Source: Sphingomonas psychrotolerans (GTDB lineage Bacteria; Pseudomonadota; Alphaproteobacteria; Sphingomonadales; Sphingomonadaceae). From it: a stretch of 64,000 nucleotides of DNA. A program made the translations under genes and the position numbers. Below are positions 43,052 through 52,472 of the stretch, piece after piece. Below the pieces are notes generated by a model. That model saw nothing but the letters and a program-made list of their open reading frames with translations. It searched no databases and was not told the DNA's origin. The stretch is taken from the NCBI RefSeq assembly GCF_002796605.1, contig NZ_CP024923.1, forward strand, positions 3,665,501 through 3,729,500, read 5' to 3'. Position 1 is the first letter of the stretch. Every line of letters begins with the position of its first letter.

Positions 43052-44264
43052 AGTGTTCGATCGCAGCTGGAGCGGGTGGCTGCGTCCCGACGGGCGCAAG
43101 GGCGTGCGCAACCTCGTGCTGGTGATCTACACCGTCCAGTGCGCCGCGCATGTCGCCCACGCCATCGCCGCGGGCGAGGACGATGTTCAGGTCATCGGCT
43201 TTCCGGGCTGCTACGACAATCAATATGCCATCCGGCTGGTGCTGTCGCTGGCGCGGCATCCGAATGTCGGCGCGGTGCTGTCGGTCGGGCTGGGGTGCGA
43301 ATATACTCAGCCGGCGCGGATCGCCGAGGCGGTGGAGAAAAGCGGGCGCCCGGCCGACGCCTTCTTCATCCAGGATGTCGGCGGAACGCGCTCGTCGACC
43401 GAAAAGGGCAAGGCGATCGTGCGGAGCTTGCGCGACCGCATCCACCGCGAGACCCCGCGCGTGCCGATGGGGTTTGCCGATCTGATCCTCGGCGCCGAGT
43501 GCGGCGGATCGGATGGCACCAGCGGGCTGGTCGGCAATCCGGCGGTGGGGCGGCTGTTCGATCGCGTGGTCGATGCCGGCGGCTCGGCGATCTGCGAGGA
43601 GATCGTCGAGATGATCGGGCTGCGTGACATCATCCTCGACCGGGCCGCCGACGATCGCGCCCGCGGTGAGCTGGAGGCGGCTTATGCCAAGGCCGAGCGT
43701 TATTGCCGCGAGGTGCGGCAATATTCGGTGTCGCCGGGCAATTTCGCGGGCGGGCTGACCACGATCGAGGAAAAGAGCATGGGCGCCTTCGCCAAGAGCG
43801 GATCGCGACCGCTGCAGGGGGTGATCAAGGTCGGCGAGACGCCGCCTTGGCCGGGCATGTGGGTGATGGATTCGGTGCCCGACGCGCATTTCATGCAGTT
43901 CGGCTACACCAATCCCAACGATACCGAGGGGATCATGGATCTGATCTCGGGTGGCAGCCAGATCGTGTTGTTCATCACCGGGCGCGGCAGCGTGATCGGG
44001 TCGCCGGTCGCCCCGCTGATCAAGGTGACAGGCAACAGCCGCACTTTCAGCCGGATGCACGAGGACATGGATTTCGACGCCGGCCGCGTTCTGGCGGGCG
44101 AGATGACGCTCGATCAATGCGCCGACGAACTGGGCGCGATGGTCGCCGATGTCGCCGGGGGGATGCCGAGCAAGCCCGAAGCGCTCGGGCACAGGGAGTA
44201 TTTCGTGATGTACAAGCACCAGGACACGCCGGATCTCGATCGGGGGTGCCGCAGTGCCGCTTGA
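43044..44264 (+). CDS. UxaA-family dehydratase, large catalytic subunit
   Basis: This 406-residue protein has the UxaA/GarD C-terminal domain: [32 protein letters not shown], then [20 protein letters not shown] with conserved Cys, and the late block [20 protein letters not shown]. With the small subunit it would dehydrate an aldonate (altronate, mannonate or galactarate type) to a 2-keto-3-deoxy acid. The substrate cannot be fixed from sequence. It overlaps the small subunit by 8 bp and the SDR gene by 11 bp. Confidence 0.88.
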   Translation: MTEVFDRSWSGWLRPDGRKGVRNLVLVIYTVQCAAHVAHAIAAGEDDVQVIGFPGCYDNQYAIRLVLSLARHPNVGAVLSVGLGCEYTQPARIAEAVEKSGRPADAFFIQDVGGTRSSTEKGKAIVRSLRDRIHRETPRVPMGFADLILGAECGGSDGTSGLVGNPAVGRLFDRVVDAGGSAICEEIVEMIGLRDIILDRAADDRARGELEAAYAKAERYCREVRQYSVSPGNFAGGLTTIEEKSMGAFAKSGSRPLQGVIKVGETPPWPGMWVMDSVPDAHFMQFGYTNPNDTEGIMDLISGGSQIVLFITGRGSVIGSPVAPLIKVTGNSRTFSRMHEDMDFDAGRVLAGEMTLDQCADELGAMVADVAGGMPSKPEALGHREYFVMYKHQDTPDLDRGCRSAA

Positions 44265-45024
44265 TCCCGCATCCGCCTTTCGCCTCGACGGCGAAGTCGC
44301 ATTGATCACCGGCGGCGGATCGGGGCTGGGCCTCGGCATGGCGCGCGCGATGCACGGAGCCGGCGCACAGGTCGTGCTGGTCGGCCGCCGCGCCGAGATG
44401 GTCAAGGCCGCGGCCGAGGAACTGGGCGAGGGCGCGCATTGGGAAGTCGCCGACGTCACTGCCTATGACACCATCGCTGCGCTGGTCGAGCGGGTCCGCG
44501 AACGGGTCGGGCCGATCTCGATCCTCGCCAACAATGCCGGGCACAATTTCAAGAAACTGGCGGTCGACACCAGCGTCGAGGAATTCAGCGGCATGCTCGA
44601 CACGCATGTGCTGGCCGCGCACAATCTGACGCGGCTGGTGCTGCCGGGGATGCTCGCGGTGCGCCACGGCAGCATCCTGTTCACCGCGTCGATGACCTCC
44701 ATGCTCGGCATGCCCGGCGTGATCGCCTATTCGGCGGCCAAATCGGCTTATGTCGGCATGGTCCGTGCGCTGTCAGTCGAAGTCGCCGGGCAGGGGGTGC
44801 GAGTCAACGCGATCGCCCCCGGCTGGATCGAATCACCGATGCTGCGCAAGGCGCTTGACGGCGATCCGGCGCGCTCGTCGCGCATCCTCCAGCGCACGCC
44901 GATGCAGCGCTTCGGCGAAGCCGAGGATATCGGCCTCGCCGCGGTCTACCTCTGCTCGCCGGCCGCGAAGTTCGTCACCGGTGTCCTGCTGCCGATCGAC
45001 GGCGGCGCATCCCAGGGATTCTGA
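44254..45024 (+). CDS. Short-chain dehydrogenase/reductase (candidate fructuronate/tagaturonate reductase)
   Basis: This 256-residue SDR has the cofactor motif [10 protein letters not shown], the NNAG ([12 protein letters not shown]), the catalytic Ser ([10 protein letters not shown]) and Tyr-Lys ([10 protein letters not shown]). The ending is [12 protein letters not shown]. It belongs to the gluconate 5-dehydrogenase/3-oxoacyl reductase-like group. Between the aldonate dehydratase and UxaC genes, the missing step is reduction of fructuronate or tagaturonate to the aldonate, normally by UxuB/UxaB (a different family). This SDR is the obvious candidate. The start is GTG, overlapping the previous gene. 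Confidence 0.82.
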   Translation: MPLDPASAFRLDGEVALITGGGSGLGLGMARAMHGAGAQVVLVGRRAEMVKAAAEELGEGAHWEVADVTAYDTIAALVERVRERVGPISILANNAGHNFKKLAVDTSVEEFSGMLDTHVLAAHNLTRLVLPGMLAVRHGSILFTASMTSMLGMPGVIAYSAAKSAYVGMVRALSVEVAGQGVRVNAIAPGWIESPMLRKALDGDPARSSRILQRTPMQRFGEAEDIGLAAVYLCSPAAKFVTGVLLPIDGGASQGF

Positions 45025-45028
45025 ATAC

Positions 45029-46453
45029 ATGACCATCGAAGCGCCGCTGGCGCCGCATCCCGATCGCCTGTTGCCCGCCGACCCCGAGACCCGCGCGATC
45101 GCACGCGAACTCTATTTGTCGGTCAAGGATCTGCCGATCATCAGCCCGCACGGGCACACCGATCCGTCATGGTTCGCCGAGAACCAGCCGTTTCCGGATC
45201 CGGCGACCTTGTTCATCATCCCCGATCACTACATCTTCCGGATGCTCTACAGCCAGGGCGTGCCGCTCGAGGAATTGGGCGTGCCGCGGATCGACGGCGG
45301 CTGGACCGAGACCGACACGCGGAAAATCTGGCGCCGCTTCGCCGAGAATTTCCACCTGCTGCGCGGCACGCCCAGCCGGATGTGGCTCGATTATGCGTTC
45401 CACGAGATACTCGGCATCACCGAGCGCCTGTCGCCGACGAATGCCGACCGGATCTACGATCAGATCGACGCGCAGCTGAAGCGGCCCGAATTTCTGCCGC
45501 GGGCATTGTTCGAGCGGTTCGGGATCGAGGCGATCGCGACCACCGAGAATCCGCTCGACGATCTGCGCCATCACAAGGCGATCAAGGCGAGCGGCTGGAG
45601 CGGCCGGGTGATGACTGCGTTCCGTCCCGACAACGTCACCGATCCCGAGCATCCGCGGTTTCGCGAGGACCTGCCAGAGCTCGGCCGGATCACCGGTGAG
45701 GATGTCGGGACGTGGCAAGGCTATCTGGCGGCGCTGCGCAAGCGGCGGCTGTATTTCATCGAACATGGCGGCGCGACCTCGACCGACCACGGCCACCCGA
45801 CCGCGCACACCGAGAATTTGCCGCAGGAAGAGGCTGCGGCACTGTACGGCCGCATCGTCTCGAGCCAGGCCAGCGCCGGGGAGGCCGAGCGGTTCCGCGG
45901 GCAGATGCTGACCGAAATGGCGCGGATGAGCGTGGATGACGGGCTGGTGATGCAGATCCACCCGGGCGCGCTGCGCAGCCAGAACCCCGCGGTCACCGGC
46001 ACTTTCGGCGAGGCGAAGGGCGACGACTGGCCATCGCCGACCGAATATGTCCGCGCGCTCAAGCCGCTGCTCAATGCCTATGGCAACGAACGCGACCTGA
46101 CGATCATCCTCTTCACGCTCGACGAAAGCACCTATGCGCGCGAGATCGCGCCGCTCGCCGGCCATTATCCGGCGCTGAGGATCGGGCCGGCATGGTGGTT
46201 CCACGACAGTCCTGAGGGGATGCGGCGCTTTCGCGAGCAAGTGACCGAGACCGGCGGCTTCTACAACACCGTCGGCTTCAACGATGATACCCGGGCATTC
46301 TTCTCGATCCCCGCGCGGCACGATCTGAGCCGCCGCGTCGACTGCGGCTTCCTCGCCCGGCTGGTCGCCGAACATCGTCTCGAGCGCGACGAGGCCTTCG
46401 CGGTGGCGAAGGACCTTGCGTACAATCTGGTGAAGGCGGCGTATCGGCTGTGA
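45029..46453 (+). CDS. uxaC: Uronate isomerase UxaC
   Basis: UxaC converts D-glucuronate to D-fructuronate and D-galacturonate to D-tagaturonate. The 474-residue amidohydrolase-like TIM barrel has LPIISPHGHTDPSWFAENQP with the His-x-His pair. WLDYAFHEILGITERLS, ATTENPLDD and MQIHPGALRSQNP follow, then the C-terminal GFNDDTRAFFSIPARHDLSR. The ATG is 4 bp after the SDR stop. It is the last gene of the transporter-RraA-UxaA-SDR operon. Confidence 0.96.
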   Translation: MTIEAPLAPHPDRLLPADPETRAIARELYLSVKDLPIISPHGHTDPSWFAENQPFPDPATLFIIPDHYIFRMLYSQGVPLEELGVPRIDGGWTETDTRKIWRRFAENFHLLRGTPSRMWLDYAFHEILGITERLSPTNADRIYDQIDAQLKRPEFLPRALFERFGIEAIATTENPLDDLRHHKAIKASGWSGRVMTAFRPDNVTDPEHPRFREDLPELGRITGEDVGTWQGYLAALRKRRLYFIEHGGATSTDHGHPTAHTENLPQEEAAALYGRIVSSQASAGEAERFRGQMLTEMARMSVDDGLVMQIHPGALRSQNPAVTGTFGEAKGDDWPSPTEYVRALKPLLNAYGNERDLTIILFTLDESTYAREIAPLAGHYPALRIGPAWWFHDSPEGMRRFREQVTETGGFYNTVGFNDDTRAFFSIPARHDLSRRVDCGFLARLVAEHRLERDEAFAVAKDLAYNLVKAAYRL

Positions 46454-46459
46454 GCTTTC

Positions 46460-46597
46460 CCTCTCCCCTTGTGGGAGAGGGAGGGAGCCGACTTTAGTCG
46501 GCGGAAGGGTGAGGGGGAGTGAGTCTCACGGCCCTCTCATCCTTCCCACTCGCTGCGCTCGCGGGCCCCTTCCGTCTCCCACAAGGGGAGAAGGAGA
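46460..46597. repeat. CTCTCCCCTTGTGGGAG repeat between convergent uxaC and GH28 genes
   Basis: CCCTCTCCCCTTGTGGGAGA begins the left copy. The right copy, CGTCTCCCACAAGGGGAGAA, is inverted and about 100 bp away. The inner part has GGAAGGGTGAGGG/CCCTCTCATCCTTCC. It is the third member of the family seen at 10924 and 11441, placed like a two-way terminator. Confidence 0.88.
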
Positions 46598-46603
46598 ATT
46601 CGC

Positions 46604-47971
46604 CTAGGCCTCCACCACCACCGGCGCGCCGTTCACCCGGACATTCTCCAGCTTGAGCCCCGGCACGCCTTTGGCGATCAGCTTGGTCCGCTTCGGATCG
46701 GTCAGCGTCACGTCCACATCGCGCAGCGTGAAATTGGAGACCGCCGTGGTCGCGTTGCCGCTGATGTTGCCGAAGCCGCGTGTCGTGCCGCGGACGTCCT
46801 CGATGATGATGTCGCGGATGATCCCGCCGGGAGCCTTGCCCGGCACCTTGGTGCCGTGGGTGAGGCGGGCGTTGACGATCAGGCCGATCGCGGGATCATC
46901 GGCGCCGAAATTGGGCTTGTTATAGCCGTGGAATACCTCTCCGCGGTGCCAGAAGCTGACCGGCTGCGGGGCTTCCTGGAGGCGGACACCGCGAACATGG
47001 AGCCGCTCATAGACCTGGCCCGGCGTGTCGGGGCGGATCTTGAAGCGGATCGTCGGGATATCGCCGACATTGATGATCCGCTCGACCTTGATGTCGCGCA
47101 TCACGGTGCCGTTGCTGCCGAAGGTGACGCAGCCCAGGCCATATTCGAAGATGCAGTCGTGGATGTGGATGCGCTCGACCGGCGGCGCCTCGCTATACGC
47201 CGCCGCGCCCGGACCCTGCGTACCCTTCAGCGCGATGCAATCGTCGTCGACCGAAAAGCGGCAGCGGCGCACCGTGATGTCCTGGCAGCTGTCGAGATCG
47301 ATCGCGTCGCTGCTCGGCGCGCGGATGACGTGCGGCACTTCGTAGGAGCAATCCTCGATGATCGAACGGCGGCAGCGATACATGTGCAGGTTCCAGAACG
47401 CCGCGTCCTTGAACGTGACGCCACTGACCAGCACGTCCTCGCAGTCCTGGATGAAGGCGATCTGGGGGAAGGGATAATAGACCTTGGTGGTGCCGACATG
47501 CTCCTCGGGCGCGTCGAAGAACATCCGCCAGAACGGCTCGCCATTGCCGTCCAGCGTGCCGGGGCCGGTGATGCGCAGGCCGTGATTGCCGGTCGCGTTG
47601 ATCAGCGCCATGCGCAACGCTTCGGGATAGGCCTCGCAGAAGCGGCGCAGCACCAGCGGATAGTCCGCGAGATTGGGCGATCCCTTGAGCACCGCGCCCT
47701 TGCTCAATTCGAGGCCGACGCCGGGCTTGAGCACGATCGATCCAGATAGGAAGACGCCCTTGGGGACAAGGATCGCGCCACCGCCCGCAGCGGCGCACGC
47801 ATCGATCGCTTTCTGGATCGCGACGGTGTTCACCGTGGTGCCGTCCGCCACTGCACCGTGGCGACGGATGTCGATCCGGCGCTTCGGCGCGGCAAGCGCA
47901 GGGAGCGCGGGCAACACGCAGAGCAGCGCGCCCGAGGCCAGTTGCAGCGCTTCGCGACGCGTTGAATCCAT
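46604..47971 (-). CDS. Glycoside hydrolase family 28 protein (polygalacturonase-type), Tat-exported
   Basis: This 455-residue parallel beta-helix enzyme starts with a twin-arginine type signal (STRREALQLASGALLCVLPA). The entry IDIRRHGAVADGTTVNTVAI follows. Family acids are seen in SSDAIDLDSCQDITV (Asp) and FSVDDDCIALKG (Asp-Asp). The segment GCVTFGSNGTVMRDIKVERI corresponds to the His/Gly loop, where the usual His-Gly is changed to Thr-Phe. It likely attacks galacturonan or rhamnogalacturonan side chains. It is divergent from the TonB receptor; two operator copies lie between them. Confidence 0.85.
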   Translation of the reverse strand: MDSTRREALQLASGALLCVLPALPALAAPKRRIDIRRHGAVADGTTVNTVAIQKAIDACAAAGGGAILVPKGVFLSGSIVLKPGVGLELSKGAVLKGSPNLADYPLVLRRFCEAYPEALRMALINATGNHGLRITGPGTLDGNGEPFWRMFFDAPEEHVGTTKVYYPFPQIAFIQDCEDVLVSGVTFKDAAFWNLHMYRCRRSIIEDCSYEVPHVIRAPSSDAIDLDSCQDITVRRCRFSVDDDCIALKGTQGPGAAAYSEAPPVERIHIHDCIFEYGLGCVTFGSNGTVMRDIKVERIINVGDIPTIRFKIRPDTPGQVYERLHVRGVRLQEAPQPVSFWHRGEVFHGYNKPNFGADDPAIGLIVNARLTHGTKVPGKAPGGIIRDIIIEDVRGTTRGFGNISGNATTAVSNFTLRDVDVTLTDPKRTKLIAKGVPGLKLENVRVNGAPVVVEA

Positions 47972-48019
47972 GGGGGCACTCTCCTGATGATCGCCCTGAT
48001 ATCAGGGCCGAATTTGTAT

Positions 48020-48032
48020 GTTGTCTTACAGG
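48020..48032. promoter_or_regulatory. GntR operator copy 4 (GH28 / TonB receptor intergenic)
   Basis: GTTGTCTTACAGG, with the GTMNKAC core. It lies 17 bp centre-to-centre from the next copy. Confidence 0.7.
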
Positions 48033-48036
48033 TTAA

Positions 48037-48049
48037 TCTGTCTTACAGG
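48037..48049. promoter_or_regulatory. GntR operator copy 5 (GH28 / TonB receptor intergenic)
   Basis: TCTGTCTTACAGG. Together with copy 4 it forms a tandem pair. A weaker half-site (GTTTGTCTACC) follows at about 48049. The pair lies 50-80 bp before the receptor ATG and 50-75 bp before the GH28 ATG. Confidence 0.72.
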
Positions 48050-48097
48050 TTTGTCTACCGAGAACTTAAATCAAAACATATCGGGGAGGATTTCGGG

Positions 48098-50977
48098 ATG
48101 ATTTCGCGTAAGGATTCTGTGCGTGTAACGGTCTCCGCGACAGCGCTGGCGATCGGGCTTGCTCTGTCTGCTCCGGCGTTCGCGCAGACGGATGCCACGG
48201 CCCCGCAGGACGCGGCTGGCGGCCAGCCGGCCGAGGCCGAGCAGGATGAGATCGTCGTCACCGGCTTCCGCGAATCGCTCAGTGACGCGCTGGCGATCAA
48301 GCGCAAGGAAGTCGGCGTCGTCGATACGATCACCGCCGAGGATGTCGGCAAATTTCCGGATTCGAACCTCGCCGAATCGATGCAGCGTCTGCCCGGCGTC
48401 GCGATCACCCGGGGTGACGGCGGCGAAGGCAAGACGATCTCGGTTCGCGGTCTCGGCGCGCAGTTCACCCGCGTGAAGCTGAACGGCATGGAAGGCGCCA
48501 GCTCGGCCGGATCTTCCGACATCCGCTCGGGCTATGTCTCGTCGCGTTCGTTCGATTTCAGCACTTTCGCGTCGGAGCTGTTCAGTTCGCTGACGGTGCG
48601 CAAGACCATGTCGGCGGACATCGAGGAGGGATCGCTCGGCGCGACGGTGGATCTCCAGACGCCGCGGCCGCTGGCCGCGGCTCAGGATTTCACGCTCGCG
48701 GTCAGCGCGCAGGGAACCTATGACGATCTGCGGCGCAAGTTCAGCCCGCGCGTGACCGGGCTGATCTCGAAGAAATTCCTCGACGACACGTTCGGCGTCT
48801 CCGCGTCGGTCGCCTGGACCAAGCGCTACACGCGCGAGGAAGGCTGGTCGGCGGTCGACGTCATCCAGGGGCGTCTCAATCGTTTCTGTTCGCCGGTCGG
48901 ATTTGCGCCACAGAGCCCCGGCAACAGCGCGCTGAACGGCACGACAGCCGCCAATTGCTCGACCGGCAATCCGCGTTTGCCCAACACGACGACCAACAAC
49001 GCCAATTACGCTTTGGTCGACAGCACCGGCACCTTCATCCCGCGCAGCCCGCGCCTCGTCCGCTCGGACCAGGATTATTCGCGTTTCGGCGCGACCGTGA
49101 CCTTGGAGGCGCGGCCGGACGATTATACGCGCTTCGCGCTCGACGGCCTGTTCTCGCGCTATGACGTGACCCGCAGCGACCAGACGATCACCGCCTTGTC
49201 CTTCTCGCGCAACGCCGGACAGCATGGCAGCGCCGAAACCTCGGTTCTGGAGGCGGAGCGCGATCCGAACGGCACGCTGCTTTATGGCCGCTTCAACGGC
49301 GTCGATCTGACCAACGATTTGACCTATAGCAAATATACGACGACGTTCAGCCAGGTGAATCTGTCGGGATCGCGCGATTTCGGGGGCTTCCAGCTCGACG
49401 GCTATATCGGCATGTCGCGCACCATCTATGACAAGCCCGTGCGTACGCAGATCGCGACGTTCGCGAACAATGTGAACAATTTCTCCTTCGATTTCCGGGG
49501 TGACCGCCGCTTCCCCACGATCAACTGGGGCGTCGACGTCGACAACCCGGCCAATTTCGGGTTCGGGCCGCCGTCCGCCGACGGCACGGTCAACGGCACG
49601 TTGGCGATGCAGCGCAGCCGCGACGAATCGAACAATTTGACCGCCGAGCTCAACGGTTCGCTGGATCTGGTCGAGGGCGTCAAGTTCCGCGCCGGCGGAT
49701 CGTACCGCGAGGCCGAGTATCAGCGCTGGAGCCGCGACCGCGTGACTCAGAACCTTGCGCCGGGCCTCCCCACCGGCACGACGATCGCGCAATTGACCAC
49801 GCCGATCGGCGACTTCGGTCGCTCGCTGCCGGTGGATACCATCTCGAGTTGGGCCGCGCCGGATTATGCCAAGTTCAATTCGGTGTTCAACTTCGAGAAC
49901 CAGACCGGCGCCTATGCGCTCAATCCGCCGCAGCTGGGATCGCTGAAGGAGACGGTGAAGGGTGGCTATGCCATGTTCGACTTCGCCGGCGACCTGTTCG
50001 TGCCGCTGCGCGGCAATCTGGGCGTGCGGTATGTTCACACCACGCAGCAAGGGTTCGGCGCGATCAACGGCGCACCCACCACGCTGACCCGCAGCTATGA
50101 GGATTGGCTGCCCTCCGCGACTTTGACCTTCGATGTGACCGACAAGCTGATCTTGCGGCTGGCCGCGGCGAAGGTGATGACCCGGCCCGAACTGGGCGAT
50201 CTGATTCCCGGCAACGTGTCGATCGCGCAAAACACGCGCACCGTGTCGGCGGGCAATTTCCTGCTCAACCCGATCCGCGCCAAGACCGCCGACATCAGCC
50301 TCGAATATTATTTCGGCAAGACCGGGATCATCGCGATCGGCGGCTTTTACAAGGACATCGACAGCTTCATCCAGACTCGACAAATCAACGTCCCCTTCAG
50401 CCAGACGGGCCTGCCGCTGTCGCTGCTCGCCGGATCGGGCAACACCGCGGATACCGAATTCACTTTTTCGACCAAGAACAACACCCCTGGCGGCCCGCTG
50501 AAAGGCGTCGAGGTCAACATCCAGTCGGGCTTCGAATTCCTGCCCGGCTTCCTGTCGAACCTCGGGGCGCTGGCGAACTTCACCTACGCCGATTCCGACA
50601 TTTCCTATTGCAACGATGCCGCGTGTCAGGCGCCGATCCAGGCGGCGTTGGTCAATTTGTCCAAATATACCGCCAACGGCACGCTCTATTACGAAGACAG
50701 CAAGTTCAGCATCCGGGCCAGCGGTTCGTGGCGCGACAACTTCCTGCTGCGCGTGCCGTCGGGCCGCGCGGGCAGCGACGTGCAGGGAAATATCTCGGCA
50801 TTCTTCGTCGACGCCACTGCGTCCTACCAGCTGACGCCGAGCGTTCAGATCCGCCTCGAGGCGCAGAATCTCACCAATCAGGAGCTCGGCTTCTACGTGG
50901 ATTCGAACCGCGAGGACTCGCTCTACAGCACCTATAGCGGCCGCAAATTCTCGGCCGGCGTCGCGCTTAAATTCTAG
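48098..50977 (+). CDS. TonB-dependent receptor (Xanthomonas/Caulobacter carbohydrate type)
   Basis: This 959-residue outer-membrane receptor has a signal peptide ending in LSAPAFAQ, a TonB box (EIVVTGFRESL) and a long plug: AIKRKEVGVVDTITAEDVGK, LPGVAITRGDGGEGKTISVR and VRKTMSADIEEGSLGATVDL. The barrel ends in FSAGVALKF. The plug wording is that of the TIGR01782-type receptors used for oligosaccharide uptake. GGGGAGGA precedes the ATG at 48098. It has two operator copies upstream and is followed by the GH29 gene. It probably imports the oligosaccharides released by the surrounding hydrolases. Confidence 0.93.
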   Translation: MISRKDSVRVTVSATALAIGLALSAPAFAQTDATAPQDAAGGQPAEAEQDEIVVTGFRESLSDALAIKRKEVGVVDTITAEDVGKFPDSNLAESMQRLPGVAITRGDGGEGKTISVRGLGAQFTRVKLNGMEGASSAGSSDIRSGYVSSRSFDFSTFASELFSSLTVRKTMSADIEEGSLGATVDLQTPRPLAAAQDFTLAVSAQGTYDDLRRKFSPRVTGLISKKFLDDTFGVSASVAWTKRYTREEGWSAVDVIQGRLNRFCSPVGFAPQSPGNSALNGTTAANCSTGNPRLPNTTTNNANYALVDSTGTFIPRSPRLVRSDQDYSRFGATVTLEARPDDYTRFALDGLFSRYDVTRSDQTITALSFSRNAGQHGSAETSVLEAERDPNGTLLYGRFNGVDLTNDLTYSKYTTTFSQVNLSGSRDFGGFQLDGYIGMSRTIYDKPVRTQIATFANNVNNFSFDFRGDRRFPTINWGVDVDNPANFGFGPPSADGTVNGTLAMQRSRDESNNLTAELNGSLDLVEGVKFRAGGSYREAEYQRWSRDRVTQNLAPGLPTGTTIAQLTTPIGDFGRSLPVDTISSWAAPDYAKFNSVFNFENQTGAYALNPPQLGSLKETVKGGYAMFDFAGDLFVPLRGNLGVRYVHTTQQGFGAINGAPTTLTRSYEDWLPSATLTFDVTDKLILRLAAAKVMTRPELGDLIPGNVSIAQNTRTVSAGNFLLNPIRAKTADISLEYYFGKTGIIAIGGFYKDIDSFIQTRQINVPFSQTGLPLSLLAGSGNTADTEFTFSTKNNTPGGPLKGVEVNIQSGFEFLPGFLSNLGALANFTYADSDISYCNDAACQAPIQAALVNLSKYTANGTLYYEDSKFSIRASGSWRDNFLLRVPSGRAGSDVQGNISAFFVDATASYQLTPSVQIRLEAQNLTNQELGFYVDSNREDSLYSTYSGRKFSAGVALKF

Positions 50978-51001
50978 GCCCTCGGGAAGCGCCAGAAGAG
51001 C

Positions 51002-51036
51002 AGAGCCCGGTCCGTCCCATCGGGCCGGGCTTTGCC
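51002..51036 (+). terminator. Possible terminator between TonB receptor and GH29
   Basis: AGCCCGG at 51004-51010 pairs with CCGGGCT at 51025-51031, followed by only two more T. It could attenuate rather than stop transcription into the GH29 gene 92 bp beyond the receptor stop. Confidence 0.5.
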
Positions 51037-51068
51037 AACTCAGGGACCGGCAATCGCGGGAGAGCAGG

Positions 51069-52472
51069 ATGGACAATCGAGTCGGGCGTCGCGATTTCCT
51101 GAGCAGGGCGACGGGCGTGGCGGCTCTGTCTTTCGGTGCGCCTGCGTTGGCACAGGAACATGCCGCCCCTCAGACGATCGGAGGACCGACACTACTCCCG
51201 TACCAGGAGCACACCCGGGCCGATCGCATGCGTTGGTGGCACGAAGCCAAGTTCGGAATGTTCATCCATTGGGGGCTGTACAGCGTCATCGGCCATCAGG
51301 AATGGGTGCTCGAATCCGAAGGGATCCCGATCCCGCAATATGAGCGGCTCGCCCGCCACTTCAATCCGAAGCGCGGCTGCGCGCGTGACTGGGCCCGTCT
51401 GGCGAAGCGCGCCGGCCAGAAATACGTGGTGCTCACTGCCAAGCATCATGAGGGCTTCTGTCTGTGGGACAGCAAGCTCACCAATTACAACGCGGCGAAG
51501 CAGGGCCCGCGCCGCGACCTCGTTCGCGAGTTCGTCGAGGCGGCGCGTGCCGAGGGGCTGAAGGTCGGGCTCTATTATTCGTTGATGGACTGGCATCATC
51601 CCGATGGCGAGACCTGTGCGACCGATCCCGCCGCGCGCGAACGCTTCGTGGCGTACACCCACGGGCTGATCCGCGAGCTGCTGACCAATTACGGCACGAT
51701 CGACATCCTCTGGTACGACGTCACCTTGCCGCTGACGCCGCAACAGTGGCGCGCGGACGAAATGAACGCGATGGTGTTCGATCTCCAGCCGCAGATCATC
51801 GTCAACAACCGCAACGGCCTCGCCGGCGATTTCTCGACCCCCGAGCATAAGGTCGCGGCGGACAAGCGCGCGTGGGAGACGTGCGAGACGATGAATCTGG
51901 GATGGGGCTATCAACGCACCGACGACGAGTGGAAGAGCCCGAAGCGGATCGTCAACGACCTGACACTGTGCGTCCAGCAGGGCGGCAATTATCTGCTCAA
52001 CATCGGCCCCGATGCGGCGGGCGACGTGCCGGCGGAATCGGTGCGCGTGCTGGAGGCGGTGGGGGGCTGGCTGAAGACCAACGGCGCAGCGATCTATGGC
52101 GCGCGCGGCCGCGCCGCCGATGCCTTCGGCAATTATACCAATTTCACTGCGTCGGGGAACACGCTGTACGTCCACGTCTATTTCTGGCCGTCAAAGACCC
52201 GGGCGGCGGCGTGGCTCGATTTCTTCGGACCCGAGACGGTGGTCGCGGTGGGCGGCGTGCGTGCCAGGGCGCTGTCGGCGCGATTGCTCGGGACGGGCCA
52301 GCCGGTGCACTTCACCCAGGACGCTGTATCGCTGCGGCTGACCGGCTTGCCCGAGGTCGCGCCGGATGCGCCGACCACCGTGATCGCGGTTGAATGCGAC
52401 GGCCCGGCCTTCGTCGATCACCATTTGATCCGGCCGGAGTGGCAACGATACGGGGTCGGTACCGTCGGCTAG
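51069..52472 (+). CDS. Glycoside hydrolase family 29 alpha-L-fucosidase, Tat-exported
   Basis: This 467-residue enzyme has a twin-arginine signal (GRRDFLSRATGVAALSFGAP). The GH29 catalytic domain opens with WWHEAKFGMFIHWGLYSV, then KYVVLTAKHHEGFCLWDSKL, and GLKVGLYYSLMDWHHPDGET. The nucleophile Asp is expected in TIDILWYDVTLPLT. NYLLNIGPDAAGDVPAES closes the barrel, and a C-terminal beta-domain follows. It removes terminal alpha-L-fucose. The receptor upstream and the fucose catabolic genes at 60-64 kb support this use. Confidence 0.93.
   Translation: MDNRVGRRDFLSRATGVAALSFGAPALAQEHAAPQTIGGPTLLPYQEHTRADRMRWWHEAKFGMFIHWGLYSVIGHQEWVLESEGIPIPQYERLARHFNPKRGCARDWARLAKRAGQKYVVLTAKHHEGFCLWDSKLTNYNAAKQGPRRDLVREFVEAARAEGLKVGLYYSLMDWHHPDGETCATDPAARERFVAYTHGLIRELLTNYGTIDILWYDVTLPLTPQQWRADEMNAMVFDLQPQIIVNNRNGLAGDFSTPEHKVAADKRAWETCETMNLGWGYQRTDDEWKSPKRIVNDLTLCVQQGGNYLLNIGPDAAGDVPAESVRVLEAVGGWLKTNGAAIYGARGRAADAFGNYTNFTASGNTLYVHVYFWPSKTRAAAWLDFFGPETVVAVGGVRARALSARLLGTGQPVHFTQDAVSLRLTGLPEVAPDAPTTVIAVECDGPAFVDHHLIRPEWQRYGVGTVG

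Noticed and set aside
48071..51076. A 1001-codon open frame antisense to the TonB receptor
   Set aside because: It is a shadow of the GC-rich codon pattern. It lacks a start signal, domain or signal peptide, while the plus-strand frame is an unmistakable receptor. The same holds for the 909-codon antisense frame at 57670-60399.
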